From contig NZ_CP098812.1 in the NCBI RefSeq assembly GCF_036825535.1, forward strand, positions 1,302,001 to 1,366,000: 64,000 nt of DNA, read 5' to 3'. The notes below the pieces were generated by a model. The model was not told the DNA's origin. It saw nothing but the letters and a program-made list of their open reading frames with translations, and made no database searches. This stretch comes from Parasalinivibrio latis. GTDB lineage: Bacteria; Pseudomonadota; Gammaproteobacteria; Enterobacterales; Vibrionaceae. Shown here one piece after another: positions 17,710 to 24,939 of this stretch. Positions within the stretch are counted from its first letter, which is position 1, and each line of letters begins with the position of its first letter. The translations under genes and the position numbers were made by a program.

Positions 17710-17810
17710 TGGAACTATTGGAGTGGGACGCGATAGCCTGCTTGGTTAGCTGGACGGTTTGGTTTGGGGCGATTGCTATACGGGGAGGGCAGGATGACAA
17801 CGAACGGTAA
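17706..17810 (+). CDS. Tiny single-pass membrane peptide
   Basis: 34 codons: one hydrophobic segment (AIACLVSWTVWFGAIAI) and a charged tail. The ATG overlaps the previous stop (ATGA) and its end overlaps the DUF1367 start by 17 bp. This gap-free arrangement suggests a real coupled gene in the nin region. Function unknown. Confidence 0.45.
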   Translation: MMELLEWDAIACLVSWTVWFGAIAIRGGQDDNER

Positions 17811-18393
17811 CCTGTCATTCGTGAAAGCGAGGGGCCTTGTTCTGGCCCCAATGTCTGAGAACGAAGAAGCTTTCCTTAATTCCAAAAGGGTAGGGGCAGT
17901 GCTGGAATTCCCCAAGCCAAAGGAAGTGCGGAACCCGTTTTTCCACCGCAAATTCTTTGCCCTGTTAAACCTTGGTTTTGATTATTGGGAACCGACAGGT
18001 GGGACGCTGTCACCAACAGAGCGCAAGCTGCTGGAAGGGTTCGCACATTACCTGGGGGAGCAGGGTGGGAAGTTCGATGTGTTTGAGTCGCTGGCTAACC
18101 ACTACATGGATGCGGTGGCACTGCGGCGCGCCCACATCACAGCAGAGAAGTCTTTCGAGGCTTACCGGAGGTGGGTGGCGATTGAGGCGGGATTTTTTGA
18201 TGTGACGGTGCTGCCAAACGGCATTATCCGCAAGGAGGCCAAGAGCATTGCCTTTGCCAGTATGGATGACAGTGAGTTTCGGGAGCTGTATCAGGCGGCT
18301 TTCACGGTTATCTGGAACCATATTCTGTACCGCAACTTCCGGCATGAGTCGGAGGTGGATGCGGCGGTTAACCAATTGCTGGGGTTCGCATGA
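17794..18393 (+). CDS. DUF1367 phage protein (nin region)
   Basis: 199 aa from ATG 17794 (GGGAGG 7 nt upstream). The family signature RNPFFHRKFFALLNLGFDYWEP is present at about residues 45-66. DUF1367 proteins occur in the nin region of many lambdoid phages, next to recombination/nuclease genes. Biochemical role unknown. Its stop overlaps the DUF1364 start (ATGA). Confidence 0.82.
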   Translation: MTTNGNLSFVKARGLVLAPMSENEEAFLNSKRVGAVLEFPKPKEVRNPFFHRKFFALLNLGFDYWEPTGGTLSPTERKLLEGFAHYLGEQGGKFDVFESLANHYMDAVALRRAHITAEKSFEAYRRWVAIEAGFFDVTVLPNGIIRKEAKSIAFASMDDSEFRELYQAAFTVIWNHILYRNFRHESEVDAAVNQLLGFA

Positions 18394-18707
18394 GTATTCC
18401 AAAGCAAACGGCGTTCAGGTCTGCCCAATGGCGTGAAGCTGCCAAAGGGCAACCCTGTTCGTTGCAGATACCGGGAGTGTGTAACCACGACCCGGAGACT
18501 ACGGTGCTGGCGCACCTACCCAGCCCAATGCATGGCATGGCTTACAAGTCAGACGACTGGTTTGCCGTGGACTGCTGTAGTGCCTGCCATGATGTGATTG
18601 ATGGGCGGGTGCCATTTGATTGGATGCCAGGGGAAAGGGAGAGGTTTTACCTACAGGGATTATATCTGACCTGGAACCGGAGGCTAGGAGAGAGCATTGG
18701 CTGCTGA
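18390..18707 (+). CDS. DUF1364 nuclease-like phage protein
   Basis: 105 aa, intact. Cysteine pairs and histidines of the family are visible: PCSLQIPGVCNHDPETTVLA, HLPSPMHGM, then DCCSACHDVIDGRVPF. DUF1364 is a small HNH-like zinc nuclease family of phage nin regions. The 60 bp behind the stop recur at other junctions to the right (21.1, 23.6 and 24.9 kb), and a broken second copy of the gene lies at 23286-23590. The 3' end of this gene is therefore the left border of the cassette array. Confidence 0.82.
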   Translation: MSIPKQTAFRSAQWREAAKGQPCSLQIPGVCNHDPETTVLAHLPSPMHGMAYKSDDWFAVDCCSACHDVIDGRVPFDWMPGERERFYLQGLYLTWNRRLGESIGC

Positions 18708-18768
18708 CGCAGCCAAAAGAACGCTATTGCCTATTTACTGGAGAAGGGCTCATATGTGTTATGGCTAA
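18695..18768 (-). repeat. Left border of the cassette array (L element)
   Basis: From the DUF1364 tail (GGCTGCTGACGCAGCC hairpin) to GAGAAGGGCTCATATGTGTTA, where the first cassette begins. Near copies at 21113-21153, 23576-23638 and 24862-24933, and a short one at 20699-20720. On the minus strand each begins with TAACACATATG right behind a cassette stop codon, the position of the attC R'' box. Confidence 0.6.
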
Positions 18769-19409
18769 ATTGCACCATGATATATTTTGTTGTCAAACGA
18801 TGCCTTATCGAAGCGCCTGATATAATCTAGCAGTTTTACAATATGCTCATCAAAAATTTCAAAATCTTCAGGATGACGAATATCGAGCATGGCGGACTTT
18901 TTGATGTAGAAAACTATACGTGCCCATGATTTAAAATGCTCTTCAGATAAAACAGCAGCTACAGGTAAAAGTGCAGTTAATGCATCAATGTCGATTTTAC
19001 AATGTTGTATGAAACTATGACGAAAATCACTTGGTGTGCTTTGACTATTTGAAAATTCGTTTTTTAATCTATTGAGCACGGTTTGATTTTGGGTGTGTTC
19101 TAAACCATAGAAACTGAACTCTTTTGGCATCGATTTAAAACTGGCGAACTCATTTATAATGAAAACTAGAAACTCTCTCAGACGCTTTTCTTTAGCAATC
19201 TTTTGTTTTGAGTCTTCATGCTCTTGCCACTTGTTGAACACAAGTAATACTACAAACAGCTCAAAAAACACGCCGGTAAACTCAGGCAGCAAGTTGTCCG
19301 TGTAATGAATCGTTCCGAAATTAGCAAAACCATGTGTAACCAAGTAAACAAGCACTAGCAGGCAACACCAGATGATGTTGTTCTTGTTTAGATATTTAGA
19401 AATTTTCAA
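18765..19409 (-). CDS. Cassette gene 1: 2TM-type membrane protein, unknown function
   Basis: 214 aa with TTG start at 19409 (GGAGATAA upstream). Two N-terminal hydrophobic helices (NIIWCCLLVLVYLVTHGF and TGVFFELFVVLLVF), then a soluble helical domain of about 150 residues. Last unit of the minus-strand cassette array. The unit starts GTTATAGC at 19433-19440 and ends GCCATAAC, 7 of 8 complementary. Plausibly a membrane effector, but no family recognised. Confidence 0.6.
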   Translation of the reverse strand: MKISKYLNKNNIIWCCLLVLVYLVTHGFANFGTIHYTDNLLPEFTGVFFELFVVLLVFNKWQEHEDSKQKIAKEKRLREFLVFIINEFASFKSMPKEFSFYGLEHTQNQTVLNRLKNEFSNSQSTPSDFRHSFIQHCKIDIDALTALLPVAAVLSEEHFKSWARIVFYIKKSAMLDIRHPEDFEIFDEHIVKLLDYIRRFDKASFDNKIYHGAI

Positions 19410-19433
19410 TTTATCTCCATAATTAATTCTTAG

Positions 19434-19557
19434 CTATAACGCTCGCTTAAGCGGTGAGCAACGCAATGTGATGTTTCTGCAAACCACCTAAATCACTAAA
19501 TTTGCTGCAAACCACAAATGCCACGCGTTGCGAATCCGTCTTAAAGCGTTTGTTATG
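19434..19557 (-). repeat. VCR-like attC site of the TIR cassette
   Basis: Read on the minus strand it starts ATAACAAACGCTTTAAGACG, then CAACGCGTGGC, and ends GCGTTGCTCACCGCTTAAGC-GAGCGTTA. The Vibrio cholerae repeat has the same blocks in the same order and spacing. Outer arms pair (AACAAACGCTTTAAG with CTTAAGCGAGCGTT), inner arms pair (GCAACGC with GCGTTGC). About 124 bp, lying directly behind the TIR stop codon. Confidence 0.85.
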
Positions 19558-19564
19558 TGCTGTT

Positions 19565-20491
19565 CTAAAACGGAATATCATCCAATTCTTCTTGCTTAGG
19601 TTGAGAAAATAGAATAATTTTTTGAACATTGAATTTAAATAGCATGCTATTAAGCGAGTTAATAAAGTCAATTGATTCGACTAAAATTTTATTTTCTGAC
19701 ACTTGCTGCTTTAGATTTTCTAAAATCTCAGTCGGAATACTATCGATAGACTTCATGATTCTGACTTTGTCCAATGCATCTTCAACATCCGTTGCTTGGC
19801 TTATTGCACTTGATAGAGCTGAAAGAATTTTGGCATTGGTTTTCGGTGATTTTACTAATGTTCTGAAAATTGCGTCAGCCACTTCAGCAACGCTTTTATT
19901 AGCGGCTTGAATACCCTGATATTTCCCAATGAAACCATATGGGTCTAGTCCTTTACGTACAGGGATAATCAAAACATCACGCCCAACTGCTACCCCAACT
20001 TCTTGATCGCACCAGTTACTTTCCTTAAAACCATCCATCAAAATTGCAGCTAGAGCATCCATTGTGTGCAAGCCAGCCTCAATTTCACTTTGCCATTCTT
20101 TTGTCGGCTCGATGTCTTCATGCGCCACAAAACTTGAAATTGCATAACGTCGTAAAGCAGATTGAAGGCGAGATGTTTGGACTTTGAATGTTGCTAAATG
20201 GCTTAAAAATAGACGAAAGTGACCAGCTTTCCAGAATGTCGCATTTTCCACACTCTTAGTCGAAGAGGGGGAATCAACACCCAACTCACTTGCGATTTTA
20301 AACAACACATCTTCATCAACTTTTGCAAGTACATCTTTGGCGTAGACTCGCTTACTGTTAGTGTTTGGGTTCATATTTTTTAGGTCGATTTTATGCCCTG
20401 AAAAATACATATCAATTTCATCAAATGTCATTCGTGATTGCAGTTCAACACCGAGCTTTTCAAGAAACTCAATTTTTTCAATTCCGTTCAT
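19565..20491 (-). CDS. Cassette gene 2: TIR-domain protein
   Basis: 308 aa. Residues 1-80 are a helical N-terminal domain (MTFDEIDMYF, AKDVLAKVDEDVLFKIASEL). Residues 91-215 are a TIR domain: FRLFLSHLATFK (first strand), SSFVAHEDIEPTKEWQSEIE, ALAAILMDGFKESNWCDQEVG with the likely catalytic Glu164, then RDVLIIPVRKG. Such bacterial TIR proteins cleave NAD or make cyclic ADP-ribose signals during phage infection, or are anti-phage effectors. The C-terminal 90 residues are helical. It forms a cassette with VCR-like attC behind it; boundaries GTTATGTGC and GCACATAAC are fully complementary. Defence function is inferred. Confidence 0.82.
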   Translation of the reverse strand: MNGIEKIEFLEKLGVELQSRMTFDEIDMYFSGHKIDLKNMNPNTNSKRVYAKDVLAKVDEDVLFKIASELGVDSPSSTKSVENATFWKAGHFRLFLSHLATFKVQTSRLQSALRRYAISSFVAHEDIEPTKEWQSEIEAGLHTMDALAAILMDGFKESNWCDQEVGVAVGRDVLIIPVRKGLDPYGFIGKYQGIQAANKSVAEVADAIFRTLVKSPKTNAKILSALSSAISQATDVEDALDKVRIMKSIDSIPTEILENLKQQVSENKILVESIDFINSLNSMLFKFNVQKIILFSQPKQEELDDIPF

Positions 20492-20522
20492 ATATCCTCA
20501 TTTGATTAATAATGGTGCTGAA

Positions 20523-20727
20523 GCACATAACAATTTAATAGAAGGCGCCGCGCACGCTTTTCTACCGGAATTCTGCCGTTTAGTTCCGTCGCATTGTAAT
20601 GATATGTTCGGTTTTATCTTGTTATATCAGTGGTATATCCACGTACTCAAGATTGTTTTAGTCATGTTATCGGATGGGTGTCTTTTGAATGGATGCCTGG
20701 AGAAGGGCCCATATGTGTTAGGCGATC
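20523..20727 (-). repeat. Cassette junction R1 (attC-like ends around phage-derived sequence)
   Basis: Plus strand: GCACATAACAATTTAATAGA begins a block also seen at 22433 and 25510. The block ends in a remnant of the DUF1364 3' coding part (TTTTGAATGGATGCCTGGAG) and ATATGTGTTAGGC. It carries the end boxes of an attC but little internal palindrome. Confidence 0.5.
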
Positions 20728-20996
20728 ATTTCAAAACCTGTTGTTCGTAACTTGTCCCAGTAGTTTTGATGTATTGAAATACCTGCTTGTCGTAGTTGTT
20801 CAATATCAACCCCCTCAGTTAAGTTGATGATCAAACTATTATTTTCCACGACTACGCTTTCAACAATTTCGAACAGATTAAAGTCATCAGCGAAAGCCGC
20901 CACATGCATTTGGTAATCTTCTGGTTCTGGCATAAATGGACACTCTGCATTTACATCAGCTTCAGTAATCTCTCTCAAACCTAATCTATATTTCAT
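20718..20996 (-). CDS. Cassette gene 3: small hypothetical protein
   Basis: 92 aa, acidic, soluble, no recognised domain. ATG 20996 with AAGGAG 7 nt upstream. The stop codon is part of the GCCTAAC box. Unit ends GTTAGGCGACC and GATCGCCTAAC are complementary at 10 of 11 positions. Confidence 0.55.
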   Translation of the reverse strand: MKYRLGLREITEADVNAECPFMPEPEDYQMHVAAFADDFNLFEIVESVVVENNSLIINLTEGVDIEQLRQAGISIHQNYWDKLRTTGFEMIA

Positions 20997-21020
20997 TATT
21001 ACTCCTTAATTATCTAAAAG

Positions 21021-21159
21021 GTCGCCTAACGAATGACCATGTAGTGACGGTGACAGCAGGAAGGTGAAAGCTTTGTTGTTCGAAAGCATTAGCTTTTTAC
21101 GCAACCCAAAGAATACTATTGCTTATTGACCGGAGAAGGGCTCATATGTGTTAGGCATA
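21021..21159 (-). repeat. attC-like site behind cassette 4
   Basis: Minus strand from ATGCCTAACACATATGAGCC to GTCATTCGTTAGGC, about 139 bp. R''-type GCCTAAC and R'-type GTTAGGC are perfect complements and fit the consensus RYYYAAC/GTTRRRY. The 5' half is the L element shared with the DUF1364 tail. Confidence 0.6.
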
Positions 21160-21630
21160 TTTTTCCAACGCATTATGTATTGTCTGATAGTTCTCTAGTT
21201 TAAACTTTCCTGAATACTCCAAACCACACTGATCGGCTATGTGATTTAGAGTTTCATAATGTTTAGGAATTGCTCGGTAGTACCCATCTATCACCTTAGG
21301 CAAGTGAGTATGCTTAAAAGACTCATGTGAAAGAATGCCCGATAGAACAGCAGAAGCTGCATTATTAAGAGCTTGGAAGTAAGTCACACCAGCGCTTTCT
21401 ACTTCAAGAAACTCACTTAATGTCCGCCTCTCGGCATCAATGAATTTACCCAGTGCTTTTTGGTACTCCTGAAATGCGGCAGTAATATCAGAGTCCAGTT
21501 GATTTGAAATTTCTAATGTCTTTGTTTGTTTATCAAAATGCTCTTTTTTGGACATAGTCAACCGGGAGGCGGCAAAGCCCAAAATGAATGTGATGATCGG
21601 TACAATTATCTTTAGAGTAGTATCATCCAT
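21151..21630 (-). CDS. Cassette gene 4b: single-TM helical protein
   Basis: 159 aa from ATG 21630. One N-terminal membrane helix (LKIIVPIITFILGFAASRL), then a helical cytoplasmic domain. It nearly abuts gene 4a, so this is a two-gene cassette. Its stop TAA lies in GCCTAAC. A membrane-anchored partner of 4a is the simplest reading; no family recognised. Confidence 0.55.
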   Translation of the reverse strand: MDDTTLKIIVPIITFILGFAASRLTMSKKEHFDKQTKTLEISNQLDSDITAAFQEYQKALGKFIDAERRTLSEFLEVESAGVTYFQALNNAASAVLSGILSHESFKHTHLPKVIDGYYRAIPKHYETLNHIADQCGLEYSGKFKLENYQTIHNALEKYA

Positions 21631-21910
21631 CGTTTTTTGTCTCTTCATCCACTTTTGCTTTTGCCATAGCTAATAGTGCTTCAATTGTATCTGTTTGAGA
21701 CTTACGGATAATACGAGGGTCAACTTCAAAAGCCTCCAAAGCAGCTTTACAAGATGCTGCTTCCAATGACTCACCATCAGACATGTAGGCTTCAGTACGT
21801 TTAACCCAATTCTGAATGTCACTTACTTGAGGATGAGTAACTAGCGAGTACTTGATATAAAGTTGATGTTCGAGGCTATTTGCCCTATCAATTAGTTCTT
21901 GAATATTCAC
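21623..21910 (-). CDS. Cassette gene 4a: small helical protein
   Basis: 95 aa from a GTG at 21910 that has AAGGAG 6 nt upstream; the longer frame to 21937 would run into the neighbouring attC. Contains DPRIIRKSQTDTIEALLAMA. No domain recognised. The cassette starts GTTAGGCATAAGGAG, so the ribosome site lies just inside the cassette, typical for integron cassettes. Confidence 0.55.
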   Translation of the reverse strand: MNIQELIDRANSLEHQLYIKYSLVTHPQVSDIQNWVKRTEAYMSDGESLEAASCKAALEAFEVDPRIIRKSQTDTIEALLAMAKAKVDEETKNDG

Positions 21911-21922
21911 TATTTTCTCCTT

Positions 21923-22053
21923 ATGCCTAACGCCCAATTAAGGTGTGAAGCACGCAATGGCTAAGCTGCTGCATGGCACTTCAACACCAAAAACCAACGC
22001 ATGGCAAAAATGCCACGCGTGCTGAATCACTCTTAAATTGTTTGTTAGCTTAC
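21923..22053 (-). repeat. VCR-like attC site of cassette 5
   Basis: Minus strand: GTAAGCTAACAAACAATTTA, AGCACGCGTGGC, GCCATGCGTTGG, then GCGTGCTTCACACCTTAATT-GGGCGTTAGGC. Same block order as the 19434 site and as V. cholerae repeats, with complementary outer (AACAAACAATTTAAG versus CTTAATTGGGCGTT) and inner arms. Confidence 0.82.
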
Positions 22054-22057
22054 GGGG

Positions 22058-22237
22058 TTAATGGCTGGTGACGAACTTGGTAGGAATGAGTGGACTTAGG
22101 AAGAAGCCCAGAGAGCTTACACTCTCTAGGTTCAACCCTGAAGTTACACCAGTTGCGACAACACCAGAACAAACCGCACTCACCCCATTTACTACTGCTG
22201 AAGCGAAATACTTTACGTTTTGAACGAATCTTTCCAT
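22058..22237 (-). CDS. Cassette gene 5: small hydrophobic protein
   Basis: 59 aa from ATG 22237 with a strong GAGGAGG 6 nt upstream. Small-residue-rich hydrophobic stretch (FASAVVNGVSAVCSGVVATG) could be a membrane helix. The cassette runs from GTTAGCTTAC (22429-22438) to GTAAGCTAAC, perfect complements. Possible small toxin, but no family match. Confidence 0.5.
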   Translation of the reverse strand: MERFVQNVKYFASAVVNGVSAVCSGVVATGVTSGLNLESVSSLGFFLSPLIPTKFVTSH

Positions 22238-22343
22238 AAAACCTCCTCGTTTATTTGTCGGATGTGAAACTAACAAATTGTTGATGTAATTTAGTGTGAT
22301 AATTACAAAAGTGAGTCCGGTTATTATGTCCAGGGTGCTGAAG

Positions 22344-22388
22344 TGGAGAATTGAACTCCAAACCTCTGCCTAAATCCACTAGGGCATA
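22344..22388 (-). other. tRNA-like 3' half in cassette 5
   Basis: Minus strand shows a perfect T arm (TGGAG-TTCAATT-CTCCA), followed by CTTCAGCACC like an acceptor 3' strand. It is preceded by CCTA-GTGGATT-TAGG like an anticodon arm. No matching 5' acceptor strand (GCTGAAG) is found, so this is a fragment or mimic, not a functional tRNA. Confidence 0.35.
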
Positions 22389-22428
22389 ATTCTATATAAA
22401 ACTCGAATATAGTCAACAAGTTGAACTG

Positions 22429-23002
22429 GTAAGCTAACAATTTGATAGAAGGCGCCGCGCACGTTTTTCTACCGGAATTCTGCCGTTTAGTTCCGTTACA
22501 ATGTAACGACATGTTCGGTTTTATTTCGTTATTTCAGTGGTATATCCACACACTCAAAATTGTCTTAGTCATGTATTCGGGCAGGTGTCTGATAGTCTGC
22601 CGAAATTTTGCTAAACGGATTTCCTGTACGTATAACCACTCATTTCTACCACGCTACCGCCCTTGGGTCATGGCCCCAAAGCCAGAGTCAGCACGGTGTG
22701 ATGTCCTTATGATGCATAGTGCATATTGTAGGGAGAGGGACTGCTGCTTTGAAGCGAGATGTCTAGAAATGTGAGGTGAGTGATTAGTCAATAAACAATT
22801 GGAACATTGACATAACTATTAGTAAAATGGAGATATCCACCCGGATAATGAATGCAGCTTATGATATTCATAATGCGATATAGGTCTAATTAAGTGGTCA
22901 CCTCTCGGGGTTGTTTCTCCACATAAGGCAGAATGACTCCCAACACCCATCCTTCAAGGTTCAAATCCAATCCATCCCCAGTTCTAATGAACCAAAACAA
23001 CA
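22429..23002 (+). repeat. R2 copy of the phage block right of the cassette site
   Basis: 570 bp without a gene. It starts TAACAATTTGATAGAAGGCG and is clearly homologous to 25508-26082 (third copy) and, in its first 150 bp, to 20523-20680. It holds no reading frame I can support. The sequence CGCTACCGCCCTTGGGTCAT and CATAAGGCAGAATGACTCCC are conserved between copies, so it may carry regulatory or RNA elements of the phage. Confidence 0.6.
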
Positions 23003-23197
23003 ATGACACCTTTGCTTATGCTGCCAGATATCTACTGCCCCAAATGCCACCAGGATGAAGAGTTCCTGTTCGAGACGTTCACCGGGCTTTGCTACTGCGA
23101 ATGTGGTGAGGTTGTGTTGCTGTCGGATGAGGGGAGGGTGGTGTTGATGGAGGCTTCTGAAAAGGAATGTGTGAAGTCCTCAATTTGTTGTGAGTGA
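23003..23197 (+). CDS. Small zinc-ribbon phage protein, copy 1
   Basis: 64 aa with CPKC near residue 12 and CYCECG near 30, a four-cysteine zinc ribbon. A close copy lies at 26083-26256 and the C-terminal half recurs in 55702-55974. Located directly upstream of the DUF1364 remnant. Probably a phage gene duplicated with its surroundings. Function unknown. Confidence 0.55.
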   Translation: MTPLLMLPDIYCPKCHQDEEFLFETFTGLCYCECGEVVLLSDEGRVVLMEASEKECVKSSICCE

Positions 23198-23285
23198 TTT
23201 TTTCACTGGGTTCCCCTGCAATTAGGGGACAAAAACTCCAGTTTAGACTACCTCAGGATATGGGAAGTAAGCAGTTGGGGTTCGC

Positions 23286-23590
23286 ATGAGCACATCAAAG
23301 CAAAAGGCGTTCAGGTCTTCCCAATGGCGTGAAGCAGCCAAAGGGCAACCCTGCTCGTTGCAGATACCGGGTGTGTGTAACCACAATTGCTGGCGCACCT
23401 ACCCAGTCCGATACATGGCATGGCTTACAAGTCAGACGATTGGTTTGCAGTGGACTGCTGTAGCGCCTGCCATGATGTGATTGATGGGCGGGTACCGTTT
23501 GATTGGATGCCAGGGGAAAGGGAACGGTTTTATCTACAGGGATTGTATATAACCTGGAACCGGAGGTTGGGAAAGAGCTTTGGCTGCTGA
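23286..23590 (+). pseudogene. DUF1364 second copy, frameshifted
   Basis: Same protein as 18390-18707, but about 13 bp (the codons of DPETT) are missing after GVCNH, so the frame breaks: residues up to GVCNH are in one frame and LAHLPSP... to the end in another (from 23387). The rest is nearly identical, including DCCSACHDVIDGRVPFDWMP. It is followed by another L element and cassette 6. Confidence 0.82.
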
Positions 23591-23641
23591 TGCAGCCACA
23601 TGAGTGCTATTTTCTATTGATCAGAGAAGGGCTCATGTGTC

Positions 23642-24253
23642 TTATGAAGCGGGGTTAAGTGATTTGAACACGATATAAAGCACATAACCAACAAAGACCC
23701 ATGCTGGAAAATACAACATTAACCCTTTAATTTGGTGCATACAGAATTTTAAGAAAAACCACGAATAACCTAAGTGGTCAGCTAATTTTTTAGGTTTAGT
23801 TTCTAGCTTCGTTGCATAATAGTCTACAATCTCATGGTTATCATATTTCTCTAAAATAGCGTAATACTCTTCATTCAGCTCAGTATATTTTTGATCAGAA
23901 CAAGACTGAATGTAAGGTTTTAGTTTACGAGCAAACTTCCCAAGTTCTATACCATTTCTCTGCATTGCTTCCGATCGAGAGATAAAATTCTCCTGCCCCA
24001 ACAACAGCGAATAAACAAGAACTAAGACAGCTAAAATAGACTGAATGAAATTTAGTTGCTGATTATCGATCCCAATAGACAAACCCCAAGCTTGCGCCAT
24101 AGGTATAATCAATAAAGCAATCGAAATAAATGCCACAGTCCATTGAGATAGGCGATGGTGAAACCTAAGCCTTAAACTTGCTCCGTAGCGTGAAGATGTT
24201 GTCATCTTAACTCGACGTAACAGCTCCTCAACGTGATTGTCTAGCTCTCTCAA
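23642..24253 (-). CDS. Cassette gene 6: SLATT-domain 2TM protein
   Basis: 203 aa, TTG start at 24253 with AGAGGAAA upstream. It has the SLATT layout: RRVKMTTSSRYGASLRLRFH before TM1 (about 38-57), TM2 (about 68-86, FIQSILAVLVLVYSLLLGQE), then a helical hairpin with AMQRNGIELGKFARKLK, and a C-terminal hydrophobic helix. SLATT proteins are membrane effectors predicted to form pores in nucleotide-signalling conflict systems. The usual partner (nucleotidyltransferase, SLOG or reverse transcriptase) is not next to it. Cassette ends GTTGTGAAGC/GCTTCATAAG match at 8 of 10. Confidence 0.72.
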   Translation of the reverse strand: MRELDNHVEELLRRVKMTTSSRYGASLRLRFHHRLSQWTVAFISIALLIIPMAQAWGLSIGIDNQQLNFIQSILAVLVLVYSLLLGQENFISRSEAMQRNGIELGKFARKLKPYIQSCSDQKYTELNEEYYAILEKYDNHEIVDYYATKLETKPKKLADHLGYSWFFLKFCMHQIKGLMLYFPAWVFVGYVLYIVFKSLNPAS

Positions 24254-24269
24254 TTACAAATTTCCTCTA

Positions 24270-24393
24270 GCTTCACAACGAATGACAGGGATTCCTTCTC
24301 ATGAGGATTTGTTTCAACGGTTTTGATGCTTAAAAACTATGGCTACTGACACAGCCAACATTGAGCGGATAGTGAGTATATGTGTTATACGTT
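24270..24393 (-). repeat. attC-like site behind cassette 7
   Basis: Minus strand from TATAACACATATACTCAC to GTCATTCGTTGTGAAGC, 124 bp. Contains GTTGGCTGTGTCAGTAGCCA (as in the DUF1364 tail) and the same GTCATTCGTT end as the 21021 site. Confidence 0.55.
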
Positions 24394-24794
24394 TACTCAA
24401 AGTCTGCGCAGTTGAAACCCTGAAGCATCAAACCTGTTTGTTGGTTAATTTTGCTACTTAAAATTTGGTTCTGTTTAACAAAAGCAGAATATTCTTGATC
24501 GACTCGCTTTAAAGGTTTACCAAACAGCACGCGTGTATTACCACCTTCCATTGCGATAACTTTGTGTCCCCAAACTGGGTCTACTTCTAGTAATAGATTG
24601 TCTTTAATTTCTGTTACTTCGTACTCCACTGCTACGTTTCTATTTTTGTTTATAACATAAACGCTATCACCAACTTGAATTTGACTAAATTTGTCCCACC
24701 CATGCTGAGAGCTCTGTAAGTCAAAGAAAGCACCCGTACCATATATCTTTATATGGCGTCGATTTTCAATGTTAGAAACCAAATATTTAGGCAT
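24393..24794 (-). CDS. Cassette gene 7: possible PUA/EVE-like beta protein
   Basis: 133 aa, ATG 24794 with GGAGAA 3-8 nt upstream. KYLVSNIENRRHIKIYGTGA and QIQVGDSVYVINKNRNVAVE recall the start and core of EVE/PUA-fold nucleic-acid-binding domains, but this is fold-level resemblance only. Soluble. Its cassette ends CGTATAAC against GTTATAAG, 6 of 8 complementary. Confidence 0.5.
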   Translation of the reverse strand: MPKYLVSNIENRRHIKIYGTGAFFDLQSSQHGWDKFSQIQVGDSVYVINKNRNVAVEYEVTEIKDNLLLEVDPVWGHKVIAMEGGNTRVLFGKPLKRVDQEYSAFVKQNQILSSKINQQTGLMLQGFNCADFE

Positions 24795-24808
24795 GTTTTC
24801 TCCGAAAC

Positions 24809-24939
24809 TTATAACAATTTAATAGAAGGAAGCTCCCCGATTTTTTAGCACTTTGTTGATTGAGAGTATTGGCTGTTGATGCAGCTAAAAGAATGCTATT
24901 GCTTATTGACCGGAGAAGGGTTCATATGTGTTATGTGTT
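24809..24939 (-). repeat. attC-like site behind cassette 8
   Basis: Compact 130-bp junction. On the minus strand ACACATAACACATATGAACC ... TTCTTTTAGC ... GCTAAAAAATCGGGGAG ... TTAAATTGTTATAAG. Outer TAAC/GTTA boxes and an inner stem TTTTAGC/GCTAAAA give an attC-like fold. It is made entirely of L plus R sequence seen at the phage borders. Confidence 0.58.

Noticed and set aside
22344..22388. Functional tRNA gene
   Set aside because: No 5' acceptor strand or D arm; reported only as a tRNA-like fragment.
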